A stretch of 64,000 nt of DNA, taken from assembly GCA_018268935.1 (NCBI GenBank), contig JAFDVS010000123.1:1-64000 (forward strand), read 5' to 3'. The notes under the pieces are model-generated. The model saw only the letters and a list, made by a program, of their open reading frames with translations, had not been told where the DNA came from and ran no database searches. Of this stretch, positions 9,901 to 17,908 are shown one piece after another. Positions within the stretch are counted from its first letter, which is position 1, and every line of letters begins with the position of its first letter. This stretch comes from Acidobacteriota bacterium. Lineage in GTDB: Bacteria > Acidobacteriota > Terriglobia > Bryobacterales > Bryobacteraceae. The position numbers and the translations under genes are program-made.

Positions 9901-10408
9901 CGACCTGCCGTTTGGGCGCGGCAAGTCGCTGCTGGATGCGGTGATCGGGCACTGGCAGATGAATGGGATTCTCACGTTGTCCACGGGCGTGCCGCTGGCC
10001 ATCGCCACGGCGCAGAACAACAGCCAGTCGTTTTCGGCGACGCAGTATCCGAACGTGAATGGACGCAGCGCGCAGATGGACGGCGGGCGCACCACGGATG
10101 AGAAACTGGCGAAGTGGTTCGATACCTCGGTGTTCAGCCAGCCTGCTCCATTTACCTTTGGCTCCGGGCCGCGCGTGATGCCGGATGTGCGCGCCGACGG
10201 CGTGCGCGGAATGGATTTCTCGGTGTTTAAGGACATTCCCGTTCGCGAGGCGATGCGCGTGCAGTTCCGCGCGGAGTTCTTCAATGTCACCAACACACCG
10301 AATTTCGCGCCGCCGGGACAAGCGTTCGGGAACCCTGCATTCGGCGTGGTGAACTCGCAATTCAACACACCGCGGCAGTTGCAGTTGGGGTTGAAGTTTT
10401 ACTACTGA
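6956..10408 (+). CDS. Oar-type TonB-dependent receptor with carboxypeptidase-regulatory-like N-terminus
   Basis: About 1150 residues from the ATG at 6956, preceded by GAGG at 6947-6950; the open frame extends further upstream into the sulfatase gene. There is a signal peptide (MVIHVLIVFLLAGMAAWGQ), a carboxypeptidase-regulatory-like beta-sandwich (~20-105, GAYAFPALRPGVY), a plug domain (~115-230, DLPLNARNPFQLALLSPGV and FGRSGGGIINMVLKSGTN) and a long beta-barrel that ends LGLKFYY with the terminal aromatic of outer-membrane proteins. This family is greatly expanded in Solibacter-like Acidobacteria and related to Myxococcus Oar; its substrates are mostly unknown. Linkage to a sulfatase suggests import of a glycan fragment. 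Confidence 0.88.
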   Translation: MVIHVLIVFLLAGMAAWGQSTTGAVVGNISDPAAAAVPQAKVVATEQRTNLTAETVTDERGAYAFPALRPGVYRIEAEAPGFRKAVRTGVEVRVNDRLEINIAMVLGAVSESVEVSGAAPLVESQSGAVGNVIENRKITDLPLNARNPFQLALLSPGVVPSPAFGNAFNTSAAFIINGNRANVSEMLIDGVTNSVPAANPIVVVSLFPSPDALEEFKVQTNGYAAEFGRSGGGIINMVLKSGTNQFHGVLYEFLRNSKMDANDFFANRAGRTIPSFKRNQFGGTLGGPIKRDKAFFFVNYEGLRQRTRGQQTGTTPTAAERNGDFSQSSQLVAGRCTPIQIYDPLTTRANPAGGFIRDLLPGNVVPVSRFDPVGSKIVTYFPNPNTAGAACTGINNFLSDKVASSNTNEVDAKLDWAQSDKNKLTLGLGYRTRLDLAPNHYGNIASTSILPGDSMPARSARLEWNRTHSPTLLFQARFGVTRLERHQDSNVGPDFSLTQLGFPSGLEQQMVRPLGFPVFNFSGYVGMGRGSQFLDQRGTSYMWVGNVTKIAGKHQLKAGVEYRVNQSMEGVGNDTSGTFTFDRVYTQGPNPTAPSVDRGNPIASLLLGTATSGGAGVLPYVFTSNPYAAFYVQDDYRVTSKLTLNVGLRWDIEKGRNERYNQLSFFDFDAASPLAAQTSLPNLRGGLRFVGVDGNPRRQFDTDWNNLAPRFGFAYSFNEKTVVRGSYGFFYLPYIGAAAGWASGINGFLSSTAMTASTDGLRPTDLLSNPFPRGLQQPTAPASGLNTNLGQDFGASGRDGAIDRSARVGYSQQWNLNLQRQLPGKLALEAAYVGNKGTKLTDGPLGPQLNQLTTAQMALGNQLLQTVANPFQPFVRTGPLSQPQVTRAQLLRPYPQFLTLYNFRPAMGASIYHGFQARVEKRYSSGLTLLASLTTGKLIEDTSQTVGFLGSAPTHQDVYNRRASRSLASQDVSRRMVFSYVYDLPFGRGKSLLDAVIGHWQMNGILTLSTGVPLAIATAQNNSQSFSATQYPNVNGRSAQMDGGRTTDEKLAKWFDTSVFSQPAPFTFGSGPRVMPDVRADGVRGMDFSVFKDIPVREAMRVQFRAEFFNVTNTPNFAPPGQAFGNPAFGVVNSQFNTPRQLQLGLKFYY

Positions 10409-10420
10409 TTCAGGGAAGCA

Positions 10421-10915
10421 TTAGAATCGGTAGGCCGGCGGCTGGATGCCCACTGCGCGCAAATACATTTCGGCCTGGCCGCGATGATGCGCGGTGTGGT
10501 GGAAAGCCGCCATGACGATTTGCGCCCCTGTCGCTTCCTGGCAACCGTGCCAATCGACGGAATAGGTGCGGCGCATCGGCCCCGTCTGAAAATCCGCCAG
10601 TTGCTCGATACAGAAGTCAAAGGATTGTCCGAGCATTTTCACCACATGCTCCCGATCCACGCGGATGGGTGCTGCCACCGGGCATTCCACCTTTGCGACC
10701 CGCGCGATCGCCGCGGCCTGCGATACCGCGATGTGCATCATCAATTCGGCGAACGTCATCTGATCGGGAGTGAGCCGGAAGCTGTACATCTCCGCAGGCA
10801 TCGACTCCGCTACGGCGATGGTGAACTCCTTCGAAACGCGCCAGTGATGGATGCACTCCTGGTCCGTCACTGCCAGTTCCAACCGCACCATTGCCGAGAA
10901 GAACGCCGGGATCAT
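10421..10915 (-). CDS. DinB/YfiT-family putative metalloenzyme
   Basis: 164 residues. A four-helix DinB fold is indicated by the three metal-ligand histidines: H61 in LMMHIA and the pair in AAFHHTAHHRGQAE near the C-terminus. DinB-like proteins often act as thiol-dependent transferases (bacillithiol or mycothiol S-transferases) or have unknown activity. The gene is divergent from the PQQ-like propeller gene, with about 70 bases between starts. No partner in the window identifies its substrate. Confidence 0.75.
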   Translation of the reverse strand: MIPAFFSAMVRLELAVTDQECIHHWRVSKEFTIAVAESMPAEMYSFRLTPDQMTFAELMMHIAVSQAAAIARVAKVECPVAAPIRVDREHVVKMLGQSFDFCIEQLADFQTGPMRRTYSVDWHGCQEATGAQIVMAAFHHTAHHRGQAEMYLRAVGIQPPAYRF

Positions 10916-10974
10916 ACTTCATAGTTAACACGGCCCACCGAGAGAATAACGGAACAAGCAAGACCAACTGTTCG

Positions 10975-10987
10975 TATCGTCCGGATA
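10975..10987 (+). promoter_or_regulatory. Putative -10 box for a leaderless start
   Basis: TATCGT at 10975-10980 is followed after 6 bases by the ATG at 10987, so transcription would begin at or within a base of the start codon. No Shine-Dalgarno sequence is seen. The -35 side is not clear. Confidence 0.4.
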
Positions 10988-12765
10988 TGAACACCAATCA
11001 CGGCCAACCGCCGCCACTGCGGTTATGGCCGGCCGCCGTTGTCTGCGCACTGCTGCTGTTTGCGCGCTTCGGGCTGAAACAGCTCATTCCCGGATTTAGC
11101 GGATTCTCCTTAGCCATGATGTGGAGCTTCGCAGCGGCCGGCGTGCTGGTGCTGGTGTGGCTGTTTTTCAGCCGCGCCCGGTGGTCGGAACGGCTCGGCG
11201 CGATTGCGATCGTGCTGGCGAGCCTTGCCGGCGCTTGGTTCGTGAAGCATTCGTCGATGAGCATGGTGTGGCTGGTCGCCTATGCGATGCCTTCGGTGCT
11301 CACGGCATTGGTAGTTGGGGCAGCGCTCAGCCGGCGGGTGACGGCATTGCCCCGGCTCGCCGTAATCGCGGCGCCAATCGTACTCGCCGCTGCGGCGTGG
11401 ACGCTGGTTCGCACCGAAGGAATCGACGGGGATCACGACGCGAAATTTCACTGGCGCTGGAAGGCGAGTGCGGAGGAACGGCTGATCAGCCACGCACCGG
11501 TTCCGTCTGCTCCGCCCTTGATGCACATCCCGGCGCCGGAACCGGTGAAGGCGCCTGCGGCAGAGCCGAAGCCATCCGCGCCCGAACCCCCGGCCGAGTG
11601 GCCCGGATTCCGCGGCCCGGCGCGTGACGGCGTGGCGCGAGGCATTCGCATCGCCACCGATTGGAGTGCCTCCGCGCCGAAGGAAATCTGGCGGCGACCG
11701 GTGGGGCCTGGCTGGTCGTCGTTCGCGGTGCAGGGCGACCTCATCTACACGCAGGAACAGCGCGGCGACGACGAGCTGGTCACCTGCTACCGTGCCGGCA
11801 GCGGCGAGCCTGTATGGACCCATCGCGACACGGCCCGCTTCTTCGAATCGAATGGCGGCCCGGGACCACGCGGCACGCCCACGCTCAGCAACGGGCGAGT
11901 GTACGCGTTTGGCGCCACCGGCGTCCTCAACGCCCTCGATGCGCGCACGGGCGCGGTGGCATGGTCGCGCAATATCGCCAATGAAACGTCGGAGACCACG
12001 TCCATGGCGGGCGGCAAGTCGAAGGTCCCCGACTGGGGCTTTTCCAGTTCGCCGCTGGTGGAAGGGGATCTCGTCATTATTGCCGCAGCGGGGCAACTGC
12101 ATGCCTTCGACTCGGCCACCGGCACGCCGCGATGGAAAGGTCCCGCGGGCGGAGTCAGCTACAGTTCGCCGCAACTGTTCTCATTCGGCGGCGCCCCGCA
12201 GGTGCTTCTTATCAACGCGAGTGGCGCACACGCGTTCTCCCCTGCCGACGGCAAGCTGATCTGGCAACACGACTGGCGCGGCTTTCCCATCGTGCAGCCG
12301 GCCCTCACCGGCAAAGGCGATCTGGTGCTGGCCGTGGGCGCGGACAGCGGCACGCGGCGACTGTCGGTGAAGAACGCCGCCGGCACATGGACCACCGAAG
12401 AACGCTGGACCTCGAATGGATTGAAACCCTACTTCAACGACTTCGTCATTCACAAGGATCATGTCTACGGCTTCGATGGCCGCATTCTGGCCTGCATTGG
12501 ACTAGAAGACGGACAGCGCAAATGGAAGGGCGGCCGCTTCGGCAACGGGCAGATGCTGCTGCTGCCTGACCAGGACCTGCTGCTGGTGCTTTCCGAAGAC
12601 GGCGAAGTGGCGCTGGTGCGGGCCGACCCGGCGCAGTTCACCGAACTGGCGCGGTTCCAGGCGCTGGCGGGCAAGACGTGGAACCATCCGGTGATTGCGC
12701 GCGACCTGTTGCTGGTGCGCAACGGCGAGGAAATGGCGGCCTACCGCTTGTCAGTGGCACAATGA
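10987..12765 (+). CDS. Membrane-anchored PQQ-binding-like beta-propeller protein
   Basis: About 592 residues from the ATG at 10987 (the open frame begins earlier at 10891, but that would overlap the divergent gene). The first ~140 residues hold four or five hydrophobic segments, then comes a Pro/Ala-rich linker (~165-205), then an outer-wrong... periplasmic PQQ-like propeller starting WPGFRGPARDG, with repeats such as GRVYAFGATGVLNALDARTG and GDLVIIAAAGQLHAFDSATG. The W-P-x-F-R-G-P opening is typical of Planctomycetes/Acidobacteria PQQ-like proteins. Real PQQ dehydrogenase catalytic residues are not evident, so this is more likely a scaffold or an outer-membrane-assembly-like propeller. The next gene starts 10 bases downstream, so an operon is likely. 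Confidence 0.8.
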   Translation: MNTNHGQPPPLRLWPAAVVCALLLFARFGLKQLIPGFSGFSLAMMWSFAAAGVLVLVWLFFSRARWSERLGAIAIVLASLAGAWFVKHSSMSMVWLVAYAMPSVLTALVVGAALSRRVTALPRLAVIAAPIVLAAAAWTLVRTEGIDGDHDAKFHWRWKASAEERLISHAPVPSAPPLMHIPAPEPVKAPAAEPKPSAPEPPAEWPGFRGPARDGVARGIRIATDWSASAPKEIWRRPVGPGWSSFAVQGDLIYTQEQRGDDELVTCYRAGSGEPVWTHRDTARFFESNGGPGPRGTPTLSNGRVYAFGATGVLNALDARTGAVAWSRNIANETSETTSMAGGKSKVPDWGFSSSPLVEGDLVIIAAAGQLHAFDSATGTPRWKGPAGGVSYSSPQLFSFGGAPQVLLINASGAHAFSPADGKLIWQHDWRGFPIVQPALTGKGDLVLAVGADSGTRRLSVKNAAGTWTTEERWTSNGLKPYFNDFVIHKDHVYGFDGRILACIGLEDGQRKWKGGRFGNGQMLLLPDQDLLLVLSEDGEVALVRADPAQFTELARFQALAGKTWNHPVIARDLLLVRNGEEMAAYRLSVAQ

Positions 12766-12775
12766 TAGCCGGTCA

Positions 12776-14164
12776 ATGAGCACGAACAAGATCCACTCAC
12801 TCGAAGTACTCGATATCCGCTATCCCACCGTGAAGCTCGGCATGGCCGGCTCCGATCCGCGCCACCTGGCGCCGAATTATTCCTGCGCGGTGGCGATTCT
12901 GCGCACCGATACGGGCCTGGAAGGACGCTCGCTGGTGTTCACTTGCGGCGATGGCACGCAGGTGCAGAAGGCCGCGATTGAAGCGCTTTCGCGGCTCGTC
13001 GTGGGACACACCCTGGAGGAGTTTATCGAAGAGCCCGGGCTCTTCGCCCAATCTCTCGCGGAGCATCATCAATTGCGCTGGCTGGCTCTCGGGGCGTATC
13101 GCATGGCCGTCGGCAGCGTCGTCAACGCGCTGTGGGACCTGTGGGCCAAGCGCGACGGCGTCCCCATGTGGAAGCTGCTCACCAGCCTGCCGCCGCAGAC
13201 CATCGTCAAGGCCATCGACTTCCATCATCTGCGCGATGCCCTCACCGAGGATGAATTGCTGGCGATGCTGGAGGAACGCGTTGCCGGTAAGGCGAGGAAT
13301 CTGGCGCGGCTGGAAGCACAGGGTGTCCGGGTGTACTCCACCGCCGGATGGTCCGGCCGCCCGCTGGATGAGGTTCGGGATCTGTGCAGCGGGCTGTACC
13401 GCGAGGGCACGCGCGCATTCAAAGCGAAGGTGGGCCGCGGCCAGCAGTACGATCGGGCCCGCGCGCTCGACGAAGACCGGCGCATGCTCAACACCATCCG
13501 CGAGGCCACCGGCCCGGACGCGCTGCTGCTCACCGACGCCAACCAGAATCTCGGCGATTGGAAAAATGCCGCCTCCTATATGCTGGAATTAGCGGATTAT
13601 CATCCGTTATTTATCGAAGAGGCGATCGCCTATAACGATGTCACCGGCTATATCCGGCTGCGCGAGGCGCTCGCTCCCGCAGGCATCGGTGTTGCCGGAG
13701 GCGAACAGGCCCCCGACGCCGTCACCTTTAAACAGATGCTGGCCGGCGGAGGCCTGACGCACTGCCAGATCGACGGCGCCCGCGTGGGCGGCGTCAATGA
13801 GCTGTTCGCCATCATTGCCATCGCCGCCAAGTACAACGTGCCGGTCTGCCCGCACAGCGGCGGCATCGGACTGGGCCAGCTTGTCGGACCCATGTCGGTG
13901 TTCGACCAAGCCTGGTTCGGCAGCGACGGCAGGTGGCTTGAATATCTGGAATTCCTGCAAAAAGGCGTGTTTTTGCATCCGCTGGAAGTGCGCAACGGCC
14001 ACTATATTCCGTCATCGGCGCCGGGCTGGGGCCTTGAGATGCACCCCGATTTCGTGGCCCGCTATCAGTTCCCGGACGGCGCGGACACGGCCAACTCCGA
14101 AGAGGCTGACCGGCTGGCGGCGATCCAGCCTGGCGCTCCGCCGTACGCGCGATTCTGGAAATGA
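12776..14164 (+). CDS. Enolase-superfamily sugar-acid dehydratase, L-fuconate dehydratase-like
   Basis: About 462 residues from the ATG at 12776. The N-terminus (SLEVLDIRYPT) and overall length match L-fuconate dehydratases of the mandelate-racemase group. Visible active-site residues are the K-x-K pair (AFKAKVG, ~K216/K218), the metal ligands Asp (LLTDANQN), Glu (FIEEAIAYND) and Glu (VAGGEQAPD), and the catalytic His (CPHSGGIGLG). The reaction would be Mg2+-dependent loss of water from an acid sugar to a 2-keto-3-deoxy acid. The exact sugar acid cannot be read from sequence. Its stop codon overlaps the next start in ATGA, which implies translational coupling. A longer open frame upstream overlaps the previous gene and is not used. 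Confidence 0.8.
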   Translation: MSTNKIHSLEVLDIRYPTVKLGMAGSDPRHLAPNYSCAVAILRTDTGLEGRSLVFTCGDGTQVQKAAIEALSRLVVGHTLEEFIEEPGLFAQSLAEHHQLRWLALGAYRMAVGSVVNALWDLWAKRDGVPMWKLLTSLPPQTIVKAIDFHHLRDALTEDELLAMLEERVAGKARNLARLEAQGVRVYSTAGWSGRPLDEVRDLCSGLYREGTRAFKAKVGRGQQYDRARALDEDRRMLNTIREATGPDALLLTDANQNLGDWKNAASYMLELADYHPLFIEEAIAYNDVTGYIRLREALAPAGIGVAGGEQAPDAVTFKQMLAGGGLTHCQIDGARVGGVNELFAIIAIAAKYNVPVCPHSGGIGLGQLVGPMSVFDQAWFGSDGRWLEYLEFLQKGVFLHPLEVRNGHYIPSSAPGWGLEMHPDFVARYQFPDGADTANSEEADRLAAIQPGAPPYARFWK

Positions 14165-14955
14165 GAGCGACCCGGCAAACACTGCGCGAGGATCTCGAAA
14201 GGCTGGGCGTTCGTTCCGGCGATCTGCTGATGGTGCATTCCAGTCTGCGCCGCGTGGGACCCATTGCCGGAGGCGTGAACACGCTGATTCACGCTCTGTT
14301 CGATGCCATCGGCCCGCGGGGCACGCTCACTGCCTACGTCGATTTTGAATCCTTCCTTGAGGATGATGAGCTTGAGGATGAGGTCAATGAGTCGCACGTT
14401 CCGGTGTTCGACAAACGCACGGCCCACGCCGCGCGCGATCACGGCGTGTTGCATGAAACGCTGCGCAACTGGCCAGGGGCGTTGCGTAGCGATCATCCCG
14501 ACGCGGGCGTCATCGCCATCGGCCCGCTGGCCGAAACGATCGTCTCACCGCATCCCTTCCAATACGGCTACGGCCCTGGGACACCGTTTGAGCGGATCCT
14601 GCAGGGCGGCGGCCGCATCCTGATGATCGGAGCGCCGCTCGACACCATCACCCTGCTCCACTATGCCGAGCACATGGCGCAAATCCCGGACAAGCACGTG
14701 GTCCGGTACCGGCGGCTGATGCCGTCAGTGGACGGGCCGCAGTGGATCACATTCGAGGAATACGACACGGCGGACCCAGTGCACTCCAGCCTTCCGGAAA
14801 ACTGCTTCGAGCGGATTGCCCTCGATTTCATCGCCGCACGCGGCGCAGCGCACGGCCCAATCGGGCAGGCGCCGTCCTATTTGTTCGAAGCCGCGGAGCT
14901 GGTTCGCTTCGGCACCGGCTGGATTGAGGCGGCGGTGCGGGATCACGTGGGGTAA
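14161..14955 (+). CDS. AAC(3)-fold N-acetyltransferase family protein
   Basis: 264 residues. It is the aminoglycoside 3-N-acetyltransferase (Antibiotic_NAT) fold, not GNAT: LMVHSSLRRVG, GPRGTLTAYVDF, VFDKRTAHAARDHGVLHETL, WPGALRSDHPDAGVIAIG, GRILMIGAPLDTITLLHYAE. The family acetylates amino groups with acetyl-CoA; many environmental members have no role in resistance and work on amino sugars or peptides. Translation is coupled by a 4-base overlap to the dehydratase gene, which suggests a metabolic substrate rather than an antibiotic. Naming it a resistance gene would go beyond the evidence. Confidence 0.8.
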   Translation: MRATRQTLREDLERLGVRSGDLLMVHSSLRRVGPIAGGVNTLIHALFDAIGPRGTLTAYVDFESFLEDDELEDEVNESHVPVFDKRTAHAARDHGVLHETLRNWPGALRSDHPDAGVIAIGPLAETIVSPHPFQYGYGPGTPFERILQGGGRILMIGAPLDTITLLHYAEHMAQIPDKHVVRYRRLMPSVDGPQWITFEEYDTADPVHSSLPENCFERIALDFIAARGAAHGPIGQAPSYLFEAAELVRFGTGWIEAAVRDHVG

Positions 14956-14956
14956 G

Positions 14957-15454
14957 CTAGCGCGACGGCAGCTTCCACCCGGGGCGGATGTAATGACAGG
15001 TGTAGCCGCCGGGGTAGCGCTCCAGGTAGTCCTGATGCTCCGGTTCAGCCTCCCAAAAATCGCTTGCCTCCACAACCTCGGTCACCACCTTGCCCGGCCA
15101 CAGGCGCGAAGCATCGACGTCGGCGATCGTCTCTTCGGCAATCCGCCGCTGCTCCTCGCTGGTATAGAAAATCGCCGACCGGTAGCTGGTCCCGATATCG
15201 TTGCCCTGGCGATTGCGCGTGGTGGGATCGTGGATCTGAAAAAAGAATTCGAGGATCCGCCGGTAGCTGAGCCGCTCCGGATCGAAGATGATCTCAATGG
15301 CCTCGGCATGCGCGCCATGGTTCCGGTAAGTGGCATTCGGCACGTCGCCGCCGGTGTAACCGACCCGCGTGGAGAGCACGCCCTCACGGCGCCGGATCAG
15401 GTCCTGCATGCCCCAGAAACAACCGCCGGCCAGAACTGCGCGTTCGGTACTCAT
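14957..15454 (-). CDS. msrA: Peptide-methionine (S)-S-oxide reductase MsrA
   Basis: 165 residues. The catalytic G-C-F-W-G has its Cys at position 12. Other family signatures are RVGYTGG, YRNHGAHAEAIEI, HDPTTRNRQGNDIGTSYRSAIF and YHCHYI-like YTCHYIRPG. It reduces the S-epimer of methionine sulfoxide in proteins, with electrons normally from thioredoxin. The start overlaps the end of msrB (4 bases), so msrB-msrA are co-translated in that order. The C-terminus ends two bases from the convergent acetyltransferase gene. Confidence 0.95.
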   Translation of the reverse strand: MSTERAVLAGGCFWGMQDLIRRREGVLSTRVGYTGGDVPNATYRNHGAHAEAIEIIFDPERLSYRRILEFFFQIHDPTTRNRQGNDIGTSYRSAIFYTSEEQRRIAEETIADVDASRLWPGKVVTEVVEASDFWEAEPEHQDYLERYPGGYTCHYIRPGWKLPSR

Positions 15455-15900
15455 CGCACTTCCTCCACCTGATTCAAGTAAGCCCCGTATCCCTCAGCCT
15501 CCATCCTGTCGCGGTGCACGAACCGGAGCGAAGCGGAGTTGATGCAATAACGCAGTCCGCCGCGATCCTTGGGCCCATCGGGAAATACATGCCCCAGATG
15601 GCTGTCGGCATCCGCTGAGCGCACTTCAATGCGCACCATGCCGTGCGAGGTGTCGCGCAATTCGTTGATGTTCGCCGGTTCGATGGGCTTGGTGAAACTG
15701 GGCCATCCGCAGCCGGATTCGAACTTGTCGGAGGATGCAAACAACGGTTCGCCGGACACGATGTCGACATAAATGCCCGGTTCATGATGATGCAGATACT
15801 CGCCGCTGCCAGGGTATTCGGTGCCGCTGTTCTGTGTGACTCGATATTGCTCCGGAGTGAGGTTTTGAATCGCCTCGCGGTATTTGCTTGGGTTTCGCAT
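15451..15900 (-). CDS. msrB: Peptide-methionine (R)-S-oxide reductase MsrB, zinc-free type
   Basis: 149 residues. The catalytic cysteine is C119 in RYCINSASLRF; ESGCGWPSF and DSHLGHVFPDGP are conserved family blocks. The two C-x-x-C pairs that hold the structural zinc in Escherichia coli MsrB are absent (IVSGEPLF and RSADADSH at those places), so this is the metal-free form. C64 in GCGWPS is a candidate resolving cysteine. It reduces the R-epimer of methionine sulfoxide. It is the first gene of the msrBA pair, about 30 bases after the FTR gene's end side (same strand, FTR is upstream). Confidence 0.95.
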   Translation of the reverse strand: MRNPSKYREAIQNLTPEQYRVTQNSGTEYPGSGEYLHHHEPGIYVDIVSGEPLFASSDKFESGCGWPSFTKPIEPANINELRDTSHGMVRIEVRSADADSHLGHVFPDGPKDRGGLRYCINSASLRFVHRDRMEAEGYGAYLNQVEEVR

Positions 15901-15930
15901 CTGGAATAGTCCTCTTGGAATCTGGCCCGC

Positions 15931-16368
<438 letters not shown>

Positions 16369-16456
16369 CCCCCTGGTATGGAGGATACGACAGATTGGGG
16401 CGCCGGGTTTCAAGCCCTGAACGCCCCACGCAGACAGAGGTCAACGAATGAATCCG

Positions 16457-16960
16457 TCAGGCTGCCGCCGGCAACGGATCGCAACCGACGGTCGCGTCCA
16501 CCAGAGACTTCAACCCCACCCGGCAGCGATGCAACCGGACGCGCACCGCAACTTCGGTCATTCCGGTTCGCTTCGCTACTTCCCCAATCTCCCGCTCTTC
16601 CAGGTAGCGTTCCACCATCAGCTTGCGATCCAGCCCATCGCACAGGTTGAGCAGCTTCTCGCAGTCCACCCGCGTCCTCACCCGGTCACCACCGGACACC
16701 GCCGCGGCACAGGCTTCCATCAATTCGGCGAACCGTCCGCCACGCCGTTTGGCGTTGCACAGATTGCGGTAAGCGATGCTGTTCACCCAGGCAACGATGC
16801 GTGATTCTTCCTTCAACTGCGCTCGCGCTTCCCAGCCACGAGCCCATGCGGCCTGCGCCAGTTCCTCGGCCTCTTCGCGACGCGCGCCACGATACAGCAG
16901 AAAGCCGATAGTGGCCGCAAATCCTTTTTCGTAGGCGATGCCGAAAGTTTCTGGTGACAT
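16457..16960 (-). CDS. ECF-type RNA polymerase sigma factor
   Basis: About 167 residues from the ATG at 16960, chosen because GGAG lies 8-9 bases before it; a longer open frame to 17371 is not supported. Region 2 is compact (EEAEELAQAAWARGWEA, WVNSIAYRNLCNAKR), and region 4 has LDRKLMVERYLEEREIGEVAKRTGMT followed by VRVRLHRCRVGLKSLV, a helix-turn-helix for the -35. No anti-sigma factor is adjacent. It faces away from the TPR/TamB-Omp85 operon, and the 297-base gap between them carries both promoters. Confidence 0.75.
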   Translation of the reverse strand: MSPETFGIAYEKGFAATIGFLLYRGARREEAEELAQAAWARGWEARAQLKEESRIVAWVNSIAYRNLCNAKRRGGRFAELMEACAAAVSGGDRVRTRVDCEKLLNLCDGLDRKLMVERYLEEREIGEVAKRTGMTEVAVRVRLHRCRVGLKSLVDATVGCDPLPAAA

Positions 16961-17257
16961 TTTCAAAGCTCCTTTTGGTTTTCCCGGATACCCCCAGCCG
17001 GCGTTGCAACGGAAGTTTGCACGCAGTGTGCCAATCCGGCATTTCCCTCTTTTTCTTTCACATAGCCCCTTATGTATGGAACCGCGGATACGGACAAAAT
17101 TACTCGCTCCCGGCGAATCTTTCCATGTTCGGGATTCGCGCCGCACCTCCAACGGAAACGTATCCCGCACCCACAACGTCCAGTAAACTGAAACATTTGC
17201 GCGCTGCCCGGCGCGTCTGGCAGTGAAGTTGCACCAATCTGGAATGGAGGAAAAATA
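16961..17257. other. Divergent intergenic region between sigma factor and TPR operon
   Basis: 297 bases with no supported gene. It is relatively AT-rich in its middle (about 17040-17110), where promoters for both directions could lie, but I see no convincing -35/-10 pair. A good ribosome-binding site (GGAGG at 17246-17250) precedes the TPR gene. Confidence 0.4.
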
Positions 17258-17896
17258 ATGATGAACAAACGAATCTGGATCCTCACCGCGGCACTCACCG
17301 CCTCCCTGGCCTTCGCCAATGAAGACTTCGATGCCGCCTTCGACCATTCCGATCTCGACCGCGGCGTCCAATTATTTGAAGAAGGAAAATTCCAGGATGC
17401 CGAGTCCGCACTTTCGGCGGCCGTCGAGGCCGATCCCGCCAACGCCCGCGCCATCGAGTATCTGGGACGTACCCGCCTGGAACTCCGCAAATACTCTGCC
17501 GCTCTTACTGACCTCACCAAAGCCGACGAGTTGTCTCCCGATAACGATGCCATCAAGATCGGCCTCGCCCGCGCTTACCTGGAGCAGAAGCAACTGGACA
17601 AAGCAGAACGCGAAGCCAGCCGCGCGGCCGAACTGAACGACTCCAATCCCGACGTCCCTCTCTATCGCGGCGCCATCGCCGTCGCCAAGCGCGACTACCG
17701 CAACGCCGCCAAGTGGCTGGAACAGGCTGCGCAGAAGAAGCCTGACGCCGCCTACGCCCACTACTACGCCGGCTTGGCCTACAATGGCTTGAAGCAACCC
17801 GACAAAATGGTAGAGCACTTCCGCACCTTTCTGAAGCTTGCGCCTGACGCACCGGAAGCGCCCAAGGTCGAATCCCTGCTGCGCGCCACTCGATAA
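17258..17896 (+). CDS. Exported TPR-repeat protein
   Basis: 212 residues with a signal peptide (MNKRIWILTAALTASLAFA) and about four tetratricopeptide repeats from residue ~33 on (GVQLFEEGKFQDAESALSAA, AIEYLGRTRLELRKYSAAL, AIKIGLARAYLEQKQLDKAE, AHYYAGLAYNGLKQPDKMV). TPRs hold protein complexes together; several outer-membrane assembly machines contain TPR lipoproteins or periplasmic proteins such as BamD. The gene ends 12 bases before the TamB-Omp85 fusion, so the two are very likely co-transcribed and may work together in the periplasm. No lipobox cysteine is visible. Confidence 0.8.
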   Translation: MMNKRIWILTAALTASLAFANEDFDAAFDHSDLDRGVQLFEEGKFQDAESALSAAVEADPANARAIEYLGRTRLELRKYSAALTDLTKADELSPDNDAIKIGLARAYLEQKQLDKAEREASRAAELNDSNPDVPLYRGAIAVAKRDYRNAAKWLEQAAQKKPDAAYAHYYAGLAYNGLKQPDKMVEHFRTFLKLAPDAPEAPKVESLLRATR

Positions 17897-17908
17897 GGCC
17901 ATCCCGCC

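Noticed and set aside
14161..14955. Calling the AAC(3)-fold gene an antibiotic resistance gene
   Set aside because: Family membership alone does not show aminoglycoside activity, and its coupling to a sugar-acid dehydratase points to metabolism.
16961..17371. N-terminal extension of the ECF sigma factor
   Set aside because: The extension has no domain; GGAG stands at the right distance before the ATG at 16960.
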